From the NCBI GenBank assembly GCA_026129305.1, contig JAHCII010000007.1:1-64000 (forward strand): 64,000 bases of DNA, in the 5' to 3' direction. The number at the start of each line of letters is the position of its first letter. Within the stretch, counting starts at the first letter, position 1. Shown in pieces: positions 49,610-58,735 of the stretch. Below the pieces are notes generated by a model. It ran no database searches, was not told where the DNA came from, and saw nothing but the letters and a program-made list of their open reading frames with translations. Source of the stretch: Anaerolineales bacterium (lineage in GTDB: Bacteria > Chloroflexota > Anaerolineae > Anaerolineales > UBA11579). The position numbers were made by a program, and so were the translations under genes.

Positions 49610-50821
49610 TTATTGGCTCTCGCCCATGCCCTGCAGCAAGGCGGGCAGGTACCAGATCTGCTCGTCGGTGGCGCTTTGGCCGGCAGCCACATACACGGTA
49701 CCGTCGCGCAGGTTGACCGGGCCGGCCCACAGGTCCACTTCGCCCGCCGCGAGCTTGGCGATGAAGTCATGCAGGTCGCTGGCGGCCTGGCCTTGCAGCG
49801 CCGGGCCGTCCAACCAACCCACATCGGTCTGGCCGGGGTCGGTTAGCGCGTCCCAGTTGGCCGCGTTCCAATCCCAGCTCTGCTCCCAGGCGCCGGCGGC
49901 CACGGACTCGGCCAAGGCCAGGTAGGCCGGACCCCAACTGAAGAAGGGCACGCCCAGGCAGAAGGCCGGCGCGCTGTCGCAGGCGTTGAGATAGTCGTAG
50001 GGCACAGCCAGGATGGCTTCATCGGCAGCGGCGCGCTGGGCGGTCACGTCGATGGCCTCGGTGGTGTCAATGCCGCTCATGATTACGTCCACACCGGTAT
50101 CGAAGAAATTGTTGGCCACTTCGGTGGGGTCCAGGGTCACGCCGGGGATATTGAACCAGAAACCGATCCAGGTCACGTCGAACTTGAGGGCCGCCGGATC
50201 CTCGCCCCGATAGGTTTCGTAGCAGTGGCGGGCGCCCAGGTAGGCTGAGGCGGTCAGGCGGATGGTTTCGTGGTTGATCAGCGGGCCGACATAACCGATG
50301 TGGCCGGTTTGGGTATTGAGGGCTGCGGCGCAGCCGGCGATGGCCTTCATGTCTTCCATGCGGCCCATCACATTGCCCAGGTTGGCCGGGGCTTCACCGG
50401 TGCGAGCGTCATCCCCAGAGACATTAATGAAGACCACTTCGGGATGGGAGGCAGCCACCGTAGTGGTGTCTTCCTCGAATTCATCCGAAGTGGTGATGAT
50501 CAGCTTGGCGCCCTGCTCCACCATGTCGGCGACCACACTGGCCACCGTGGCTTCCGGTTTGTCTGCCGGGTTGAGCGACTCGAAGACAATCACCTGACTG
50601 CCGGGCAGGTGCTCTTCCACGAAGAGGCCGCCTTCGTAGTGAGCCTGGCTCCAACCGTGATCGTTGCGCGGGCCCACCAGGATCAGGCCGATGGTCAGGC
50701 CCTCGGCGGCGGCATCCTCGCCGGCAGCCGCATCCGGCTGGCTGGCGGCTGGGGCGCAGGCGCCCAGGACCAGGGTCAGGCTGAGCAGTACAGCAAATAC
50801 AACCTTTTTATGAAAAATCAC
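49610..50821 (-). CDS. BMP-family substrate-binding lipoprotein
   Basis: 403 residues. Lipobox LVLGAC (Cys22) after a short signal peptide. BMP/PnrA-like domain: EGLTIGLILVGPRNDHGWSQAHYEGGLFVEE, ADMVEQGAKLIITTSDEFE, MKAIAGCAAALNTQTGHIGYVGP and FDTGVDVIMSGIDTTEAID. The family binds nucleosides or purines, sometimes sugars or autoinducer-like molecules; the ligand here is not predictable. Start is GTG at 50821 with GGAGG 5-6 nt upstream. A structured leader RNA lies upstream. Confidence 0.9.
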   Translation of the reverse strand: MIFHKKVVFAVLLSLTLVLGACAPAASQPDAAAGEDAAAEGLTIGLILVGPRNDHGWSQAHYEGGLFVEEHLPGSQVIVFESLNPADKPEATVASVVADMVEQGAKLIITTSDEFEEDTTTVAASHPEVVFINVSGDDARTGEAPANLGNVMGRMEDMKAIAGCAAALNTQTGHIGYVGPLINHETIRLTASAYLGARHCYETYRGEDPAALKFDVTWIGFWFNIPGVTLDPTEVANNFFDTGVDVIMSGIDTTEAIDVTAQRAAADEAILAVPYDYLNACDSAPAFCLGVPFFSWGPAYLALAESVAAGAWEQSWDWNAANWDALTDPGQTDVGWLDGPALQGQAASDLHDFIAKLAAGEVDLWAGPVNLRDGTVYVAAGQSATDEQIWYLPALLQGMGESQ

Positions 50822-50919
50822 TTCTTCCTCCGTTGGAAATGGCGAATGCGCAAAAGGGTGGCGGTTTATCGGCGCTCCGGCGATCACCCCCCATCCTGTA
50901 GCGTGACCACCCCTGGGCC

Positions 50920-51040
50920 AAAAAGAAACGCACCCTGGGCTTGCCAGGGTGCGTCAATTTTCTTTGACACTCCTCCCCGAGAACCACTTCGGTTGGAGGT
51001 CAGCGTCCGCATTCAGCTACTCCGCGGGTGGTCTCACAAA
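50920..51040 (-). promoter_or_regulatory. Structured leader RNA, riboswitch-like, upstream of the BMP importer
   Basis: On the minus strand: hairpin CCGC/GCGG around ggagtagctgaat, then GACGCT paired with AGTGTC around an inner CCTCC/GGAGG hairpin. An alternative GTGTCAA/TTGACGC pairing competes with the GACGCT stem. A terminator follows, GCACCCTGG/CCAGGGTGC then GTTTCTTTTT (50952-50920). Mutually exclusive stems ahead of a terminator are the layout of a riboswitch. I match it to no class I know; purine, THF, TPP and yybP motifs were compared by memory without a fit. Confidence 0.65.
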
Positions 51041-51185
51041 AAATGTATCATATATGGGGGTAAAGGTCATCGTTACCGGAATATACAGGACAACGCGGCG
51101 GGTGTCAAGGGAAGCGCCCCAAATTGGCCTGCTTTTGGGCCAGGTCTTACCAAATTGCAGGCTGGCCACCAAGTAGAATGGCCGC

Positions 51186-51923
51186 ATGAAGCAGAATAGG
51201 TACGATGACGAGGCTTTTTTCAGCAAATACAGCCAAATGAACCGCTCGGTGCAAGGGCTGGCTGGCGCGGGGGAATGGCATACCCTGCAGCCCATGCTGC
51301 CAGACTTTGAGGGCAAAGCCGTGCTGGACCTGGGCTGCGGCTTTGGCTGGCACTGCCAATACGCCATCGAGCACGGCGCGGCCTCCGTGGTGGGCGTGGA
51401 CATCTCAGAGAAAATGCTGGCTGTGGCTCGCGAAAAGACGTCCGGCGAGATCAAGTATGTATGCAGCCCGATCGAGGAGGTGGAGTTCGCCGAGGGTTCT
51501 TTTGATGCCGTGATCAGCTCTCTGGCCTTTCACTACCTGGCCTCATTTGACGAGATTGCCAGGAAGGTGTGGACCTGGCTGAAACCCGGCGGGGATTTTG
51601 TCTTCTCGGCGGAGCATCCGGTCTTCACGGCGCAGGGCAGCCAGGACTGGCAACGCGACGCACAGGGAATGATCGAGCACTTCCCCGTAGACAACTACTT
51701 TTACTCCGGCAGGCGCGAAGCCAACTTCCTGGGCGAGACGGTGATCAAGTACCACCGCACACTGACCGACTACTTCTCGGCGCTGCTGCAGAACGGCTTT
51801 GAGATCCGCGGTGTGGCCGAACCGCAGCCGAGTGCGGAGATGCTGGCCAGCGTGGAAGGCATGCAAGACGAACTGCGCCGCCCGATGATGCTGATCGTGG
51901 CCGCCCGAAAGACGCCGGCCTAG
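51186..51923 (+). CDS. Class I SAM-dependent methyltransferase
   Basis: 245 residues. SAM-binding motif I is VLDLGCGFGWHCQYAI, motif II is ASVVGVDISEKML and post-motif is SSLAFHYLASFDEIARKVWTWLKPGG. It resembles UbiE/Methyltransf_11-type enzymes. Substrate unknown. Its stop codon shares the CTAG palindrome with the converging mgtE stop, so the two genes overlap by four bases. Diverges from the BMP operon. Confidence 0.88.
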   Translation: MKQNRYDDEAFFSKYSQMNRSVQGLAGAGEWHTLQPMLPDFEGKAVLDLGCGFGWHCQYAIEHGAASVVGVDISEKMLAVAREKTSGEIKYVCSPIEEVEFAEGSFDAVISSLAFHYLASFDEIARKVWTWLKPGGDFVFSAEHPVFTAQGSQDWQRDAQGMIEHFPVDNYFYSGRREANFLGETVIKYHRTLTDYFSALLQNGFEIRGVAEPQPSAEMLASVEGMQDELRRPMMLIVAARKTPA

Positions 51924-53272
51924 ATATTCAGGGTCAGCTTGGCAATCACCAGATAAATCGCCAGGCCGGTGGCATCCACCAGGGTGGTGATGAGCGGCGC
52001 CGAAACCGCGGCAGGGTCGATCTTGAAATGCTTGGCCAGCAGGGGGATAAAGGCGGCAATGCCGTTGGCCCATACGCAAATGGTCAAAACGCCCAAGCCG
52101 ACTGCCAGCGCCAGGTCCGGCTCAGGGCTCCACAGCAGCGCCCGCCCGTAGGCCACCAGACCCAGTAGGGTGCCCAGAATCAGCCCGGTCAGCAATTCAC
52201 GTTGGATGATGCGCCCCATGTGCTGCATGTGCAACTCGCCGGTCGCCAAGCCGCGGATCAGCGTGGAGACGGTCTGGGCGCCGGTATTGCCGCCCGTGCC
52301 GATCAGCAAAGGGATAAAGAAGGACAGGGCCACCACGGCGGCCAGCTCCTTTTCGAAGAACTGCAGCACAGAAGCGGTCAGGGTCCCGGCGACAAACAGC
52401 AGCAATAGCCAGCCCACCCGGCGGGTGACCACCGTCCAGACGGGGACACTGAAGTAGGCTTCGGCTTCCACGCCGCTCTGCACCGCGCCAAACTTGAGCA
52501 GATCCTCGGCGTGCTCGGCCGCCAGCACATCAATCACATCGTCGGCGGTGATGATGCCCAGGATGCGTTTCTCGGCATCCGCCACGGGTATGGCCAGGAA
52601 GTCATAGCGTGAGAGCAGCTTGGCGACTTCTTCCCGGTCAGTTTCAGGCAGGACGCTGATCACCTCACGGTTCATCAGCCGGGCGATCTTGGTGGTTGGC
52701 GCGGCGGTGACCAACTCGCGCAGGGAGAGCACACCCAACAGACCGTCGGCGCCATCCACCACGTAGAGGTTGGTGAGCGTCTCGACCTTGGGTGAGATCT
52801 TGCGCAGGTGGGCCAAGGCCTGGCTGGCGGTCATCTGTGGGTCCAGGCGGGCAAACTGCTCGGTCATCATCTGCCCGGCAGACTCGGCGGGGAAGCTGAG
52901 CAGGCGCTGCACATCGCCACGCTGGCGTGGGGCCAGCGCGGCCAGAATGGCGGCCCGCCGGCGCTGCAGCACGCCCACCGCGTGGGCGGCTTCGTCCATC
53001 GGCAGGAGGTTCAGGATGGCGGCCGCTTTGGCGACAGGCAGCTCATCCAGCACGCTACGCACGGCCTGCGGGCCGAGCTCATGCAGCACTTCGGCCTGGT
53101 CGGCTGGGCTCAGCAGGCCGAAGACCAGGTTGCGTTGGGCGGCGGGCAGATGCTCCAGGGCCTCAGCCAGGTCAGCGGGGTATTGCTTCTTCAGCAGACG
53201 GCGCAACCCACTCAGGTTGCCGGTTTGCAGATGGGTACGCAGGGTTTCATATAAGTTCTGTGTGTTTGGCAT
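51920..53272 (-). CDS. mgtE: Magnesium transporter MgtE
   Basis: 450 residues: N-terminal superhelical domain (about 1-125; AEALEHLPAAQRNLVFGLLSP), two CBS domains (about 130-250; VISVLPETDREEVAKLLSRYDFLAIPV), and five C-terminal membrane helices with the pore motif IGTGGNTGAQTVSTLIRGLATGEL. Mg2+-gated Mg2+ channel of the inner membrane. The ATG at 53272 has AAGGAA upstream; the open frame extends a further 48 codons without merit. I saw no M-box riboswitch upstream. Confidence 0.95.
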   Translation of the reverse strand: MPNTQNLYETLRTHLQTGNLSGLRRLLKKQYPADLAEALEHLPAAQRNLVFGLLSPADQAEVLHELGPQAVRSVLDELPVAKAAAILNLLPMDEAAHAVGVLQRRRAAILAALAPRQRGDVQRLLSFPAESAGQMMTEQFARLDPQMTASQALAHLRKISPKVETLTNLYVVDGADGLLGVLSLRELVTAAPTTKIARLMNREVISVLPETDREEVAKLLSRYDFLAIPVADAEKRILGIITADDVIDVLAAEHAEDLLKFGAVQSGVEAEAYFSVPVWTVVTRRVGWLLLLFVAGTLTASVLQFFEKELAAVVALSFFIPLLIGTGGNTGAQTVSTLIRGLATGELHMQHMGRIIQRELLTGLILGTLLGLVAYGRALLWSPEPDLALAVGLGVLTICVWANGIAAFIPLLAKHFKIDPAAVSAPLITTLVDATGLAIYLVIAKLTLNI

Positions 53273-53365
53273 GGCGTATTCCTTCGGCTGTGGCCCATTG
53301 TAGCCATACTGTCGCCTTCTCACCCCGCAATCGCGGGGATTGCCAGACCGACCAGATTGGGGGCG

Positions 53366-53371
53366 TATAAT
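53366..53371 (+). promoter_or_regulatory. -10 element of pckA
   Basis: TATAAT at 53366-53371, with the start expected near 53378 and AAGGAC before the ATG at 53408. No convincing -35 was seen. Confidence 0.5.
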
Positions 53372-53407
53372 TGGCTTAACATCATCTAAAACCCAAGGAC
53401 GGAATCG

Positions 53408-54991
53408 ATGACCCAAAACCCCTCAGCGACTGCCAACCTGGACCTTAGCAAAGCCCACCAGAACCTGAGTGTCCCCGAAGTGTATGAGCATGCAGTGAAA
53501 GCCGGTGCGGTGCAGCTGACCGCCGACGGCCCTTTCAATGCGGTCACCAGCCCGCACACCGGCCGCTCGCCCAAGGACAAGTTCACGGTGCGCGAAACGG
53601 CTACGGAACAGGACGTGCACTGGGGCCAGATCAATGTGCCCTTCGACGAGGAAAAATTCAATCTGATGCACCAGAAGGTGCTAGCCTACCTGGAAGAACG
53701 TCCCGCAATCTACACTCGGGACGTTTTCGCGTGTGCCGACCCTGCCTACCGCATGCCGGTGCGCTTCGTCTCCGAATCGGCCTGGCATATGTTGTTCGTC
53801 AACAACATGTTCATCCGCCCTTCGGCTGAGCAACTGCAAGACTTTGAACCGGAGTTCACCGTGCTGCACGCGCCGGAAATGCAGGCCGACCCAGAAACGG
53901 ACGGGACGCGCAGCGGCACCTTCATCCTGGTGCACTTGACCAAGAAACTGGTGCTGATCGGCGGCACACGCTATGCTGGGGAGCTGAAGAAATCCATCTT
54001 CAGCGCGCTGAACTATCTGCTACCCAAGCAGGGCGTGCTCTCGATGCACTGCTCGGCCAATGTGGGCGCCGATCGCAGCACAGCGCTGTTCTTCGGCCTG
54101 TCCGGCACGGGCAAGACCACGCTTTCGGCTGACCCGGACCGGGCGCTGATCGGCGACGACGAACACGGCTGGAGCGACAACGGCGTCTTCAACCTGGAAG
54201 GCGGCTGCTACGCCAAAGTGATCAAGCTCTCGGCGGAGGCGGAGCCGGACATTTATGCCGCATCGCACCGCTTCGGCACTGTGCTGGAGAATGTGGTGCT
54301 GAACCCCGACCGCACGCCGGACCTGGACAGCGACAGCATCACCGAGAACACCCGGGCCGCCTACCCGATCCATTTTAATTCCAACACCGACAAAGACGGC
54401 ATGGGGGGGCACCCCAACCACATCGTCTTCCTCAGCGCAGACGCCTGGGGCGTGCTGCCACCGATCGCCAAACTGACCTCCGAGCAGGCCATGTACTATT
54501 TCCTCTCCGGCTACACGGCCAAACTGGCCGGCACCGAGCGCGGCGTGACCGAGCCCGAGGCCACCTTCTCGGCCTGCTTCGGCGAGGTCTTCATGGTCTG
54601 GGACCCCACAGTGTATGCGGAGATGCTGGCCGAGAAAATGGCCAAACATAAGGCCCAGGCTTGGCTGGTGAACACCGGCTGGTCCGGTGGGCCGTATGGG
54701 GTGGGTAAGCGCATGAAGCTGAGCTTCACGCGAGCGATGGTGCGTGCCGCGGTGGATGGCCGGCTGAACGACGCTCCCACCGAGACCGAGCCAGTCTTCG
54801 GCCTGGCGATCCCCAAAGCGGTGCCAGATGTGCCCAGCGAAGTGCTGGTACCGCGCAGCACCTGGGCCGACCCGGCGGCTTACGACCAACAGGCCGCCAA
54901 GCTGGCCCAGCTCTTCCACGAGAACTTCAGGCGCTTCGAAGCAAGCGCCTCAGACGCCATCAAAGGCGCTGGGCCGCTGGCCGGACGCTAA
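53408..54991 (+). CDS. pckA: Phosphoenolpyruvate carboxykinase (ATP)
   Basis: 527 residues, normal for the ATP-type PEPCK of gluconeogenesis (oxaloacetate plus ATP to PEP, CO2 and ADP). Motifs are SPHTGRSPKDKF (oxaloacetate-binding Arg), the kinase-1a P-loop FFGLSGTGKTTLSADP, GDDEHGWSDNGVFNLEGGCYAKV (metal and PEPCK-specific loop) and NTGWSGGPYGVGKRM. AAGGAC precedes the ATG. Followed by a strong terminator. Confidence 0.97.
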   Translation: MTQNPSATANLDLSKAHQNLSVPEVYEHAVKAGAVQLTADGPFNAVTSPHTGRSPKDKFTVRETATEQDVHWGQINVPFDEEKFNLMHQKVLAYLEERPAIYTRDVFACADPAYRMPVRFVSESAWHMLFVNNMFIRPSAEQLQDFEPEFTVLHAPEMQADPETDGTRSGTFILVHLTKKLVLIGGTRYAGELKKSIFSALNYLLPKQGVLSMHCSANVGADRSTALFFGLSGTGKTTLSADPDRALIGDDEHGWSDNGVFNLEGGCYAKVIKLSAEAEPDIYAASHRFGTVLENVVLNPDRTPDLDSDSITENTRAAYPIHFNSNTDKDGMGGHPNHIVFLSADAWGVLPPIAKLTSEQAMYYFLSGYTAKLAGTERGVTEPEATFSACFGEVFMVWDPTVYAEMLAEKMAKHKAQAWLVNTGWSGGPYGVGKRMKLSFTRAMVRAAVDGRLNDAPTETEPVFGLAIPKAVPDVPSEVLVPRSTWADPAAYDQQAAKLAQLFHENFRRFEASASDAIKGAGPLAGR

Positions 54992-54999
54992 ACTCCAAC

Positions 55000-55031
55000 A
55001 AAAAAGCCTCCGAAATTCGGAGGCTTTTTGT
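55000..55031 (+). terminator. Rho-independent terminator of pckA
   Basis: AAAAAGCCTCCGAA, a short loop, and TTCGGAGGCTTTTT: perfect stem with a T-run. Confidence 0.92.
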
Positions 55032-55128
55032 TATTTTCAGCTTGAATAACCGCATAAAGCGACTGAATAATTTGGCGGCTTTTTGCTTTATACTGCTCAA
55101 ACCCTTGTTAGCAATGAGGAGATTTCTC

Positions 55129-55956
55129 ATGATCGGTATCAATCCCCGCGGCATGCTGGCCGCAACCGCCACAATGCTGGCCATCCTATTGGCGGCCTGC
55201 AGTTCCGGCAACGCCCAATCGGAGAACCTGGCCGCCACGGAGCGTGCGCTCAGTGCGACCCAACAGGCGCTGGAGGCGCAGCAACAGCGCCAGTCGGACC
55301 AGCAACCCCAGCGCGGCCTGGGCGCGCCGGCCACCGAAGAGGTACAGGAAGAACAAGAGCAGCAGGAGCAGGAACAGGAAGCCCCCGCAGTGACGGACAA
55401 GGGGCCCTATTATGTGGAGGAATTTTCTGAGCCGCCCATGGACTGGACCTACTACCTGCTGAACGGTGACTCCCGGGACTTCCAGCTCTACACCGAGCGC
55501 GACCGCCTGGTGTTCGACATCAAAGGCGAATATATCTGGGCCTATTACACCTATGACAACTACACGTATGGCGACGTGCGCGTGGACTTCCGCGCCAAGA
55601 ACCTGGGGAATAACAACAACAACGTCAGCCTGATCTGCCGGGTCAGCGACCGCGGCTGGTATGAGTTCAATGTAGCCAACAACGGTCTCTACTCCATTTA
55701 CCGTTACACGGTCAGCGACAACAACTTCCGCGAGCTGTACAGCGGCGGTGTGGCCAATATGCGCATTGGCAAGGAAACCAATGACTACACCATGATCTGC
55801 AAGGGCAACCGCCTGACGCTGGGCATGAATGGCGTCGAGATCCGCACGATCGAAGACAACTTGTTCGAAGAGGGCTTTGCCGGTGTGGGTGTGTCTTCCT
55901 TTGACGGGACGCCGGTGCTGGTGGAGATGGAGTACGTGGAGATCTCGCAGCCGTAA
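55129..55956 (+). CDS. Lipoprotein with coiled-coil spacer and jelly-roll domain
   Basis: 275 residues. Lipobox LLAAC (Cys24) is followed by a Gln/Glu/Ala-rich helix (SENLAATERALSATQQALEAQQQRQ) and an acidic stretch (EEVQEEQEQQEQEQE), which form a coiled-coil or flexible spacer. From about 93 there is a beta-rich domain like LamG or the 3-keto-disaccharide hydrolase fold: YYVEEFSEPPMDWTYYLLNGDSRDF...GDVRVDFRAKNLGNNNNNVSLICRVS...TLGMNGVEIRTIEDNLFEEGFAGVGVSSF. A carbohydrate-binding or enzyme role is inferred. AGGAG lies 7 nt before ATG 55129. Confidence 0.7.
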   Translation: MIGINPRGMLAATATMLAILLAACSSGNAQSENLAATERALSATQQALEAQQQRQSDQQPQRGLGAPATEEVQEEQEQQEQEQEAPAVTDKGPYYVEEFSEPPMDWTYYLLNGDSRDFQLYTERDRLVFDIKGEYIWAYYTYDNYTYGDVRVDFRAKNLGNNNNNVSLICRVSDRGWYEFNVANNGLYSIYRYTVSDNNFRELYSGGVANMRIGKETNDYTMICKGNRLTLGMNGVEIRTIEDNLFEEGFAGVGVSSFDGTPVLVEMEYVEISQP

Positions 55957-56006
55957 GCTGTTTCTTCGACTAGCTAGAGCTCTTGCTAGGCAACCCAATT
56001 CCTACT

Positions 56007-56045
56007 AAAACAAAGCGGAAGGATGAACCTTCCGCTTTGTTTTTA
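56007..56045 (+). terminator. Rho-independent terminator
   Basis: AAAACAAAGCGGAAGG pairs with CCTTCCGCTTTGTTTT around a short loop; perfect 12+ bp stem. Ends the lipoprotein gene. Confidence 0.9.
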
Positions 56046-56106
56046 ATGCCGTTTAGCTAAAATACATTCTGTTCTTGTCGCCCGTCTTTTTAGCGGCATA
56101 AGAGGT

Positions 56107-57301
56107 ATGCACGTGGACAATGTCTCCCTAGAGCAAATCCGGCAATTCCGACTATATGCACATCATTTGGATAAGTGGTATCCAACGACGGACATAAGAG
56201 GATGTTGCTGGCGCGTGTGGCTTTCAAAACTCTCCGCCGGGCACATGGGAAAACGCATTACACAACCGCATCCCTGACTTAAAGCTGGATGATATGAAGC
56301 AAATGCTTGAAGTTGATAAAACCTTGCTGCAGGCATGGAGCCTGCGGGGTGCGCCTTTTGTCTTTCCCACTTCGGAAAGCGATGCATTTTTGTCGGCGCT
56401 TATCCCCCTACAAGACGAGCCGTGGATATACACTCGGGGAATAGAACTGGCACTCGATTTTTTGGACATGACCTTTGCAGAATTGTTGCCTTTGGTGAAA
56501 AAGGTGATGCCAAAACTGGACGGCGAGGTATTGAAGAGTAAGACCACACTGGACCAAACTTTGGCGGAGTGGGTGTTGCCTCTTCTCCCAAAGGGCAAAG
56601 AGGATTTGTGGAACAAGCCGTCTATGTATGGAAATCCAGAGAAACAAACTGTCGGCGGTGCGGTAGTTTCTTTTATGCTCCGGCCCTGTGCTTTCATGGG
56701 CTTGGTGGTCTTTGCCAAGAGAGAAGGAGCCAACCCAACCTTTACTTCCTTCAAACATTGGACAGGCCATCCACTTCAAGCAACAGATAACGCAGAGCAA
56801 AAACTGGCCCGAAAATATCTACACTGTTTTGGCCCAGCATCCACCGGCGAATTTTCAGATTGGCTCGGATGCTCCCCTGCACAGGCAAAGCGGATATGGC
56901 AAACGGTTGCCGATGAGATTGAGCCGGTTAGAGTATTCGGGAAAGACCGCTACATACTTTCAAATGACAAAGACTTGCTTTTGTCTCCACCGCAATCGCA
57001 AAGAAAGACCCACCTACTCGCAGGGCATGACCCCTATTTGGGTTTGCAGGACCGCGAGGTCGTTTTAGACGACAAGATAAAAGCAAAGCAAATTTGGCAG
57101 ACGGTTTCAAACCCCGGCGCCATCCTGTCGCAAGGTGAAATTGTGGGGATGTGGAAGAGCAGGAAAAAGGGCAAGGGATTAGAAATAGAAGCTACCTTAT
57201 GGGGTGGTACAAAAAGCATCAAAAAAGATGTACAGGACTTGGGTAATGAATATGCTTTGTTTCAACTACTCAAACTAAACAAGCTTACATTGTTGGCGTA
57301 A
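56107..57301 (+). pseudogene. Winged-helix DNA-binding domain protein, frameshifted near the start
   Basis: The 5' frame starts at ATG 56107 (MHVDNVSLEQIRQFRLYAHHLDKWYPTTDI) and is broken near 56198-56204. Skipping one base joins it to the frame that ends at 57301: EDVVGACGFQNSPPGTWENALHNRIPDL...VDKTLLQAWSLRGAPFVFPTSESDAF. The joined protein, about 397 residues, resembles the same winged-helix HTH_42 superfamily as the broken gene at 15079 (LQAWSLRGAPFV, GEFSDWLGCSPAQAKRIW). Lower GC than its neighbours suggests transfer. The downstream part is open and could be translated alone from 56294. Confidence 0.65.
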
Positions 57302-57319
57302 CTGCCATCTTCCTGGGTA

Positions 57320-57560
57320 CAAGTCTCTTGTGTCACTCTGAGCGCAGCGAAGAGCTTTCCATATCTCTGTATTCACGAGTGCCAAACCCACTCTATAGTT
57401 TCGATACAAAAAGTCCTTCGCTGCGCTCAGGACGACAGTGCATTTTGTCGCTCTGAGCTGGGCGACGCAGTCGCCCCGCGAAGAGCTTTCCATGTCTCAG
57501 CATCACGAGTACCCAAACCTGCCCCTGTAGCTTAGATGTAAAATCCTGCGTTGCGCTCAA
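57320..57560. repeat. Dispersed repeat with two imperfect direct copies
   Basis: Two copies of a roughly 130-bp unit: ctctgagcgcagcgaagagctttccat (about 57337) and ctctgagctgggcgacgcag...gcgaagagctttccat (about 57451). Each copy is followed by cacgag, then ttcgctgcgctcaggacgac or ttgcgctcaagacgac. The tctgagcgcagcgaag core recurs near 45345. No gene seen. Confidence 0.65.
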
Positions 57561-58513
57561 GACGACACGAGCTGCGTTACCTCCTGCGCGCAGCCCCAGC
57601 TGAGCGTGAACCCAGCGCCGCCGTGGCCGTAATTGTGGATCAGCTGCTGGCCACCGGGCAGCGCCTCCGCCTCCAGCCGCACGCTGGGGCGCACCGGACG
57701 CAGACCGACGCCTTCGCCGAGGATCTCGACCTGGGCGAAGGCCGGGTGCAGAGCCGCGGCTTTACGCAAGATGTCTTCCCGGTCGCTGGCGCGCGGGTCG
57801 GTCTCCCAGTCGTCTGCCTGGGCCGTGCCCCCCAGCACAATGTCGGCGCGGCGCGGGATGATGTAGCCCAGCGAATTGGGGCCTTCGTCGTCCAGGATCG
57901 AGTGCTGCACGCCGTTGGGGCGCACTTTGAGTGTCTGCCCGCGCACTGGATAGAGACTGTCGTCACCGGCCAGCTGACGGGCGCCGAGGCCGGTGCAGTT
58001 GATGACCACATCGGCGACCGCCAATGCTTCGTCGATATGCCGGACGTCTTTCTGCTGCAGCTCGCCGCCCAGGCGCCGAAACCAGGCCAACAGGTAGTCC
58101 ATGTAGAGGCTAGTGTCGATCACCACCGACTGGGTCTCGAAGCCATCCCGGTAGCCGGCGGGCAGACGGGCCGGGTCCAGGCGGCGGTAGACGCCGCCAG
58201 CCGCGGCAGCCCACCACGGCTCCGCCACGGGGTGAGCGTAAAGATCATGCACCACTGTGGGCCGGCAGCCGCTGGCCGGGTCCGGCAGCAGCTGCTGGCG
58301 GAAGAAGGCCAGGGAGTGCGCCGCCCAGGCATTTACCCGCTCCAGCGGCTTGGCCAGGTAGGGAAACCACAGGGCAGCAGCCTGGTTGGAGGTGGTGTGC
58401 GGCGGCAGCTCACGCGCCCACAGCGTCACCGGCCGCCCGGCTTGCAGCAGCAGGATGCCGGTGGACAGGCCGGAGACGCCGGCGCCAAGCACGAGGACGG
58501 GTTTAGGTGGCAT
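57557..58513 (-). CDS. D-amino-acid oxidase-like FAD enzyme
   Basis: 318 residues. FAD Rossmann motif VLGAGVSGLSTGILLLQAG at the N-terminus, substrate and flavin contacts SNQAAALWFPY, DVVINCTGLGARQL, EGVGLRPVRPSVRLE, and the C-terminal NYGHGGAGFTLSWGCA. This is the DAAO pattern (oxidative deamination of D-amino acids to keto acids with H2O2). Glycine oxidase ThiO is the alternative. Peroxisomal signal absent, as expected. Start at ATG 58513. Confidence 0.9.
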   Translation of the reverse strand: MPPKPVLVLGAGVSGLSTGILLLQAGRPVTLWARELPPHTTSNQAAALWFPYLAKPLERVNAWAAHSLAFFRQQLLPDPASGCRPTVVHDLYAHPVAEPWWAAAAGGVYRRLDPARLPAGYRDGFETQSVVIDTSLYMDYLLAWFRRLGGELQQKDVRHIDEALAVADVVINCTGLGARQLAGDDSLYPVRGQTLKVRPNGVQHSILDDEGPNSLGYIIPRRADIVLGGTAQADDWETDPRASDREDILRKAAALHPAFAQVEILGEGVGLRPVRPSVRLEAEALPGGQQLIHNYGHGGAGFTLSWGCAQEVTQLVSS

Positions 58514-58553
58514 GAAGGGATTGTACGCTGACGCAGGTGGCTTAAGGCGAAGT

Positions 58554-58622
58554 TATAATAGTCAAGTGGTCGTTACTCGGCATAGCCGAGTAGGAACGCC
58601 AAAGCTGCATGTTTGTGCAGCT
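58554..58622 (+). promoter_or_regulatory. tRNA-Arg promoter and upstream hairpins
   Basis: TATAAT at 58554-58559, followed by two hairpins before the tRNA: ACTCGG/CCGAGT (near 58576-58591) and AAGCTGCA/TGCAGCTT (near 58601-58622). The hairpins may be processing signals in the precursor. Confidence 0.5.
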
Positions 58623-58624
58623 TA

Positions 58625-58697
58625 GCGCCCATAGCTCAACGGACAGAGCGACTGACTTCGGATCAGTAGGTTGAGGGTTCGAATCCTTCTGGGCGCG
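58625..58697 (+). tRNA. tRNA-Arg (anticodon TCG)
   Basis: 73 nt with discriminator G. Acceptor GCGCCCA/TGGGCGC, D-arm GCTC/GAGC, anticodon stem ACTGA/TCAGT with loop CTTCGGA (TCG at 34-36), T-arm GAGGG/CCTTC with TTCGAAT. CCA is not encoded. Confidence 0.93.
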
Positions 58698-58699
58698 CT

Positions 58700-58735
58700 A
58701 AACGCACCAGCCAAGGCTGGTGCGTTTGCTTTTTC
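58700..58735 (+). terminator. Terminator after tRNA-Arg
   Basis: AAACGCACCAGCC pairs with GGCTGGTGCGTTT, followed by GCTTTTTC. Confidence 0.85.

Noticed and set aside
53273-53407. M-box (Mg2+) riboswitch upstream of mgtE
   Set aside because: No conserved M-box sequence and only a short simple leader; a weak CCCCGC/GCGGGG hairpin alone is not sufficient.
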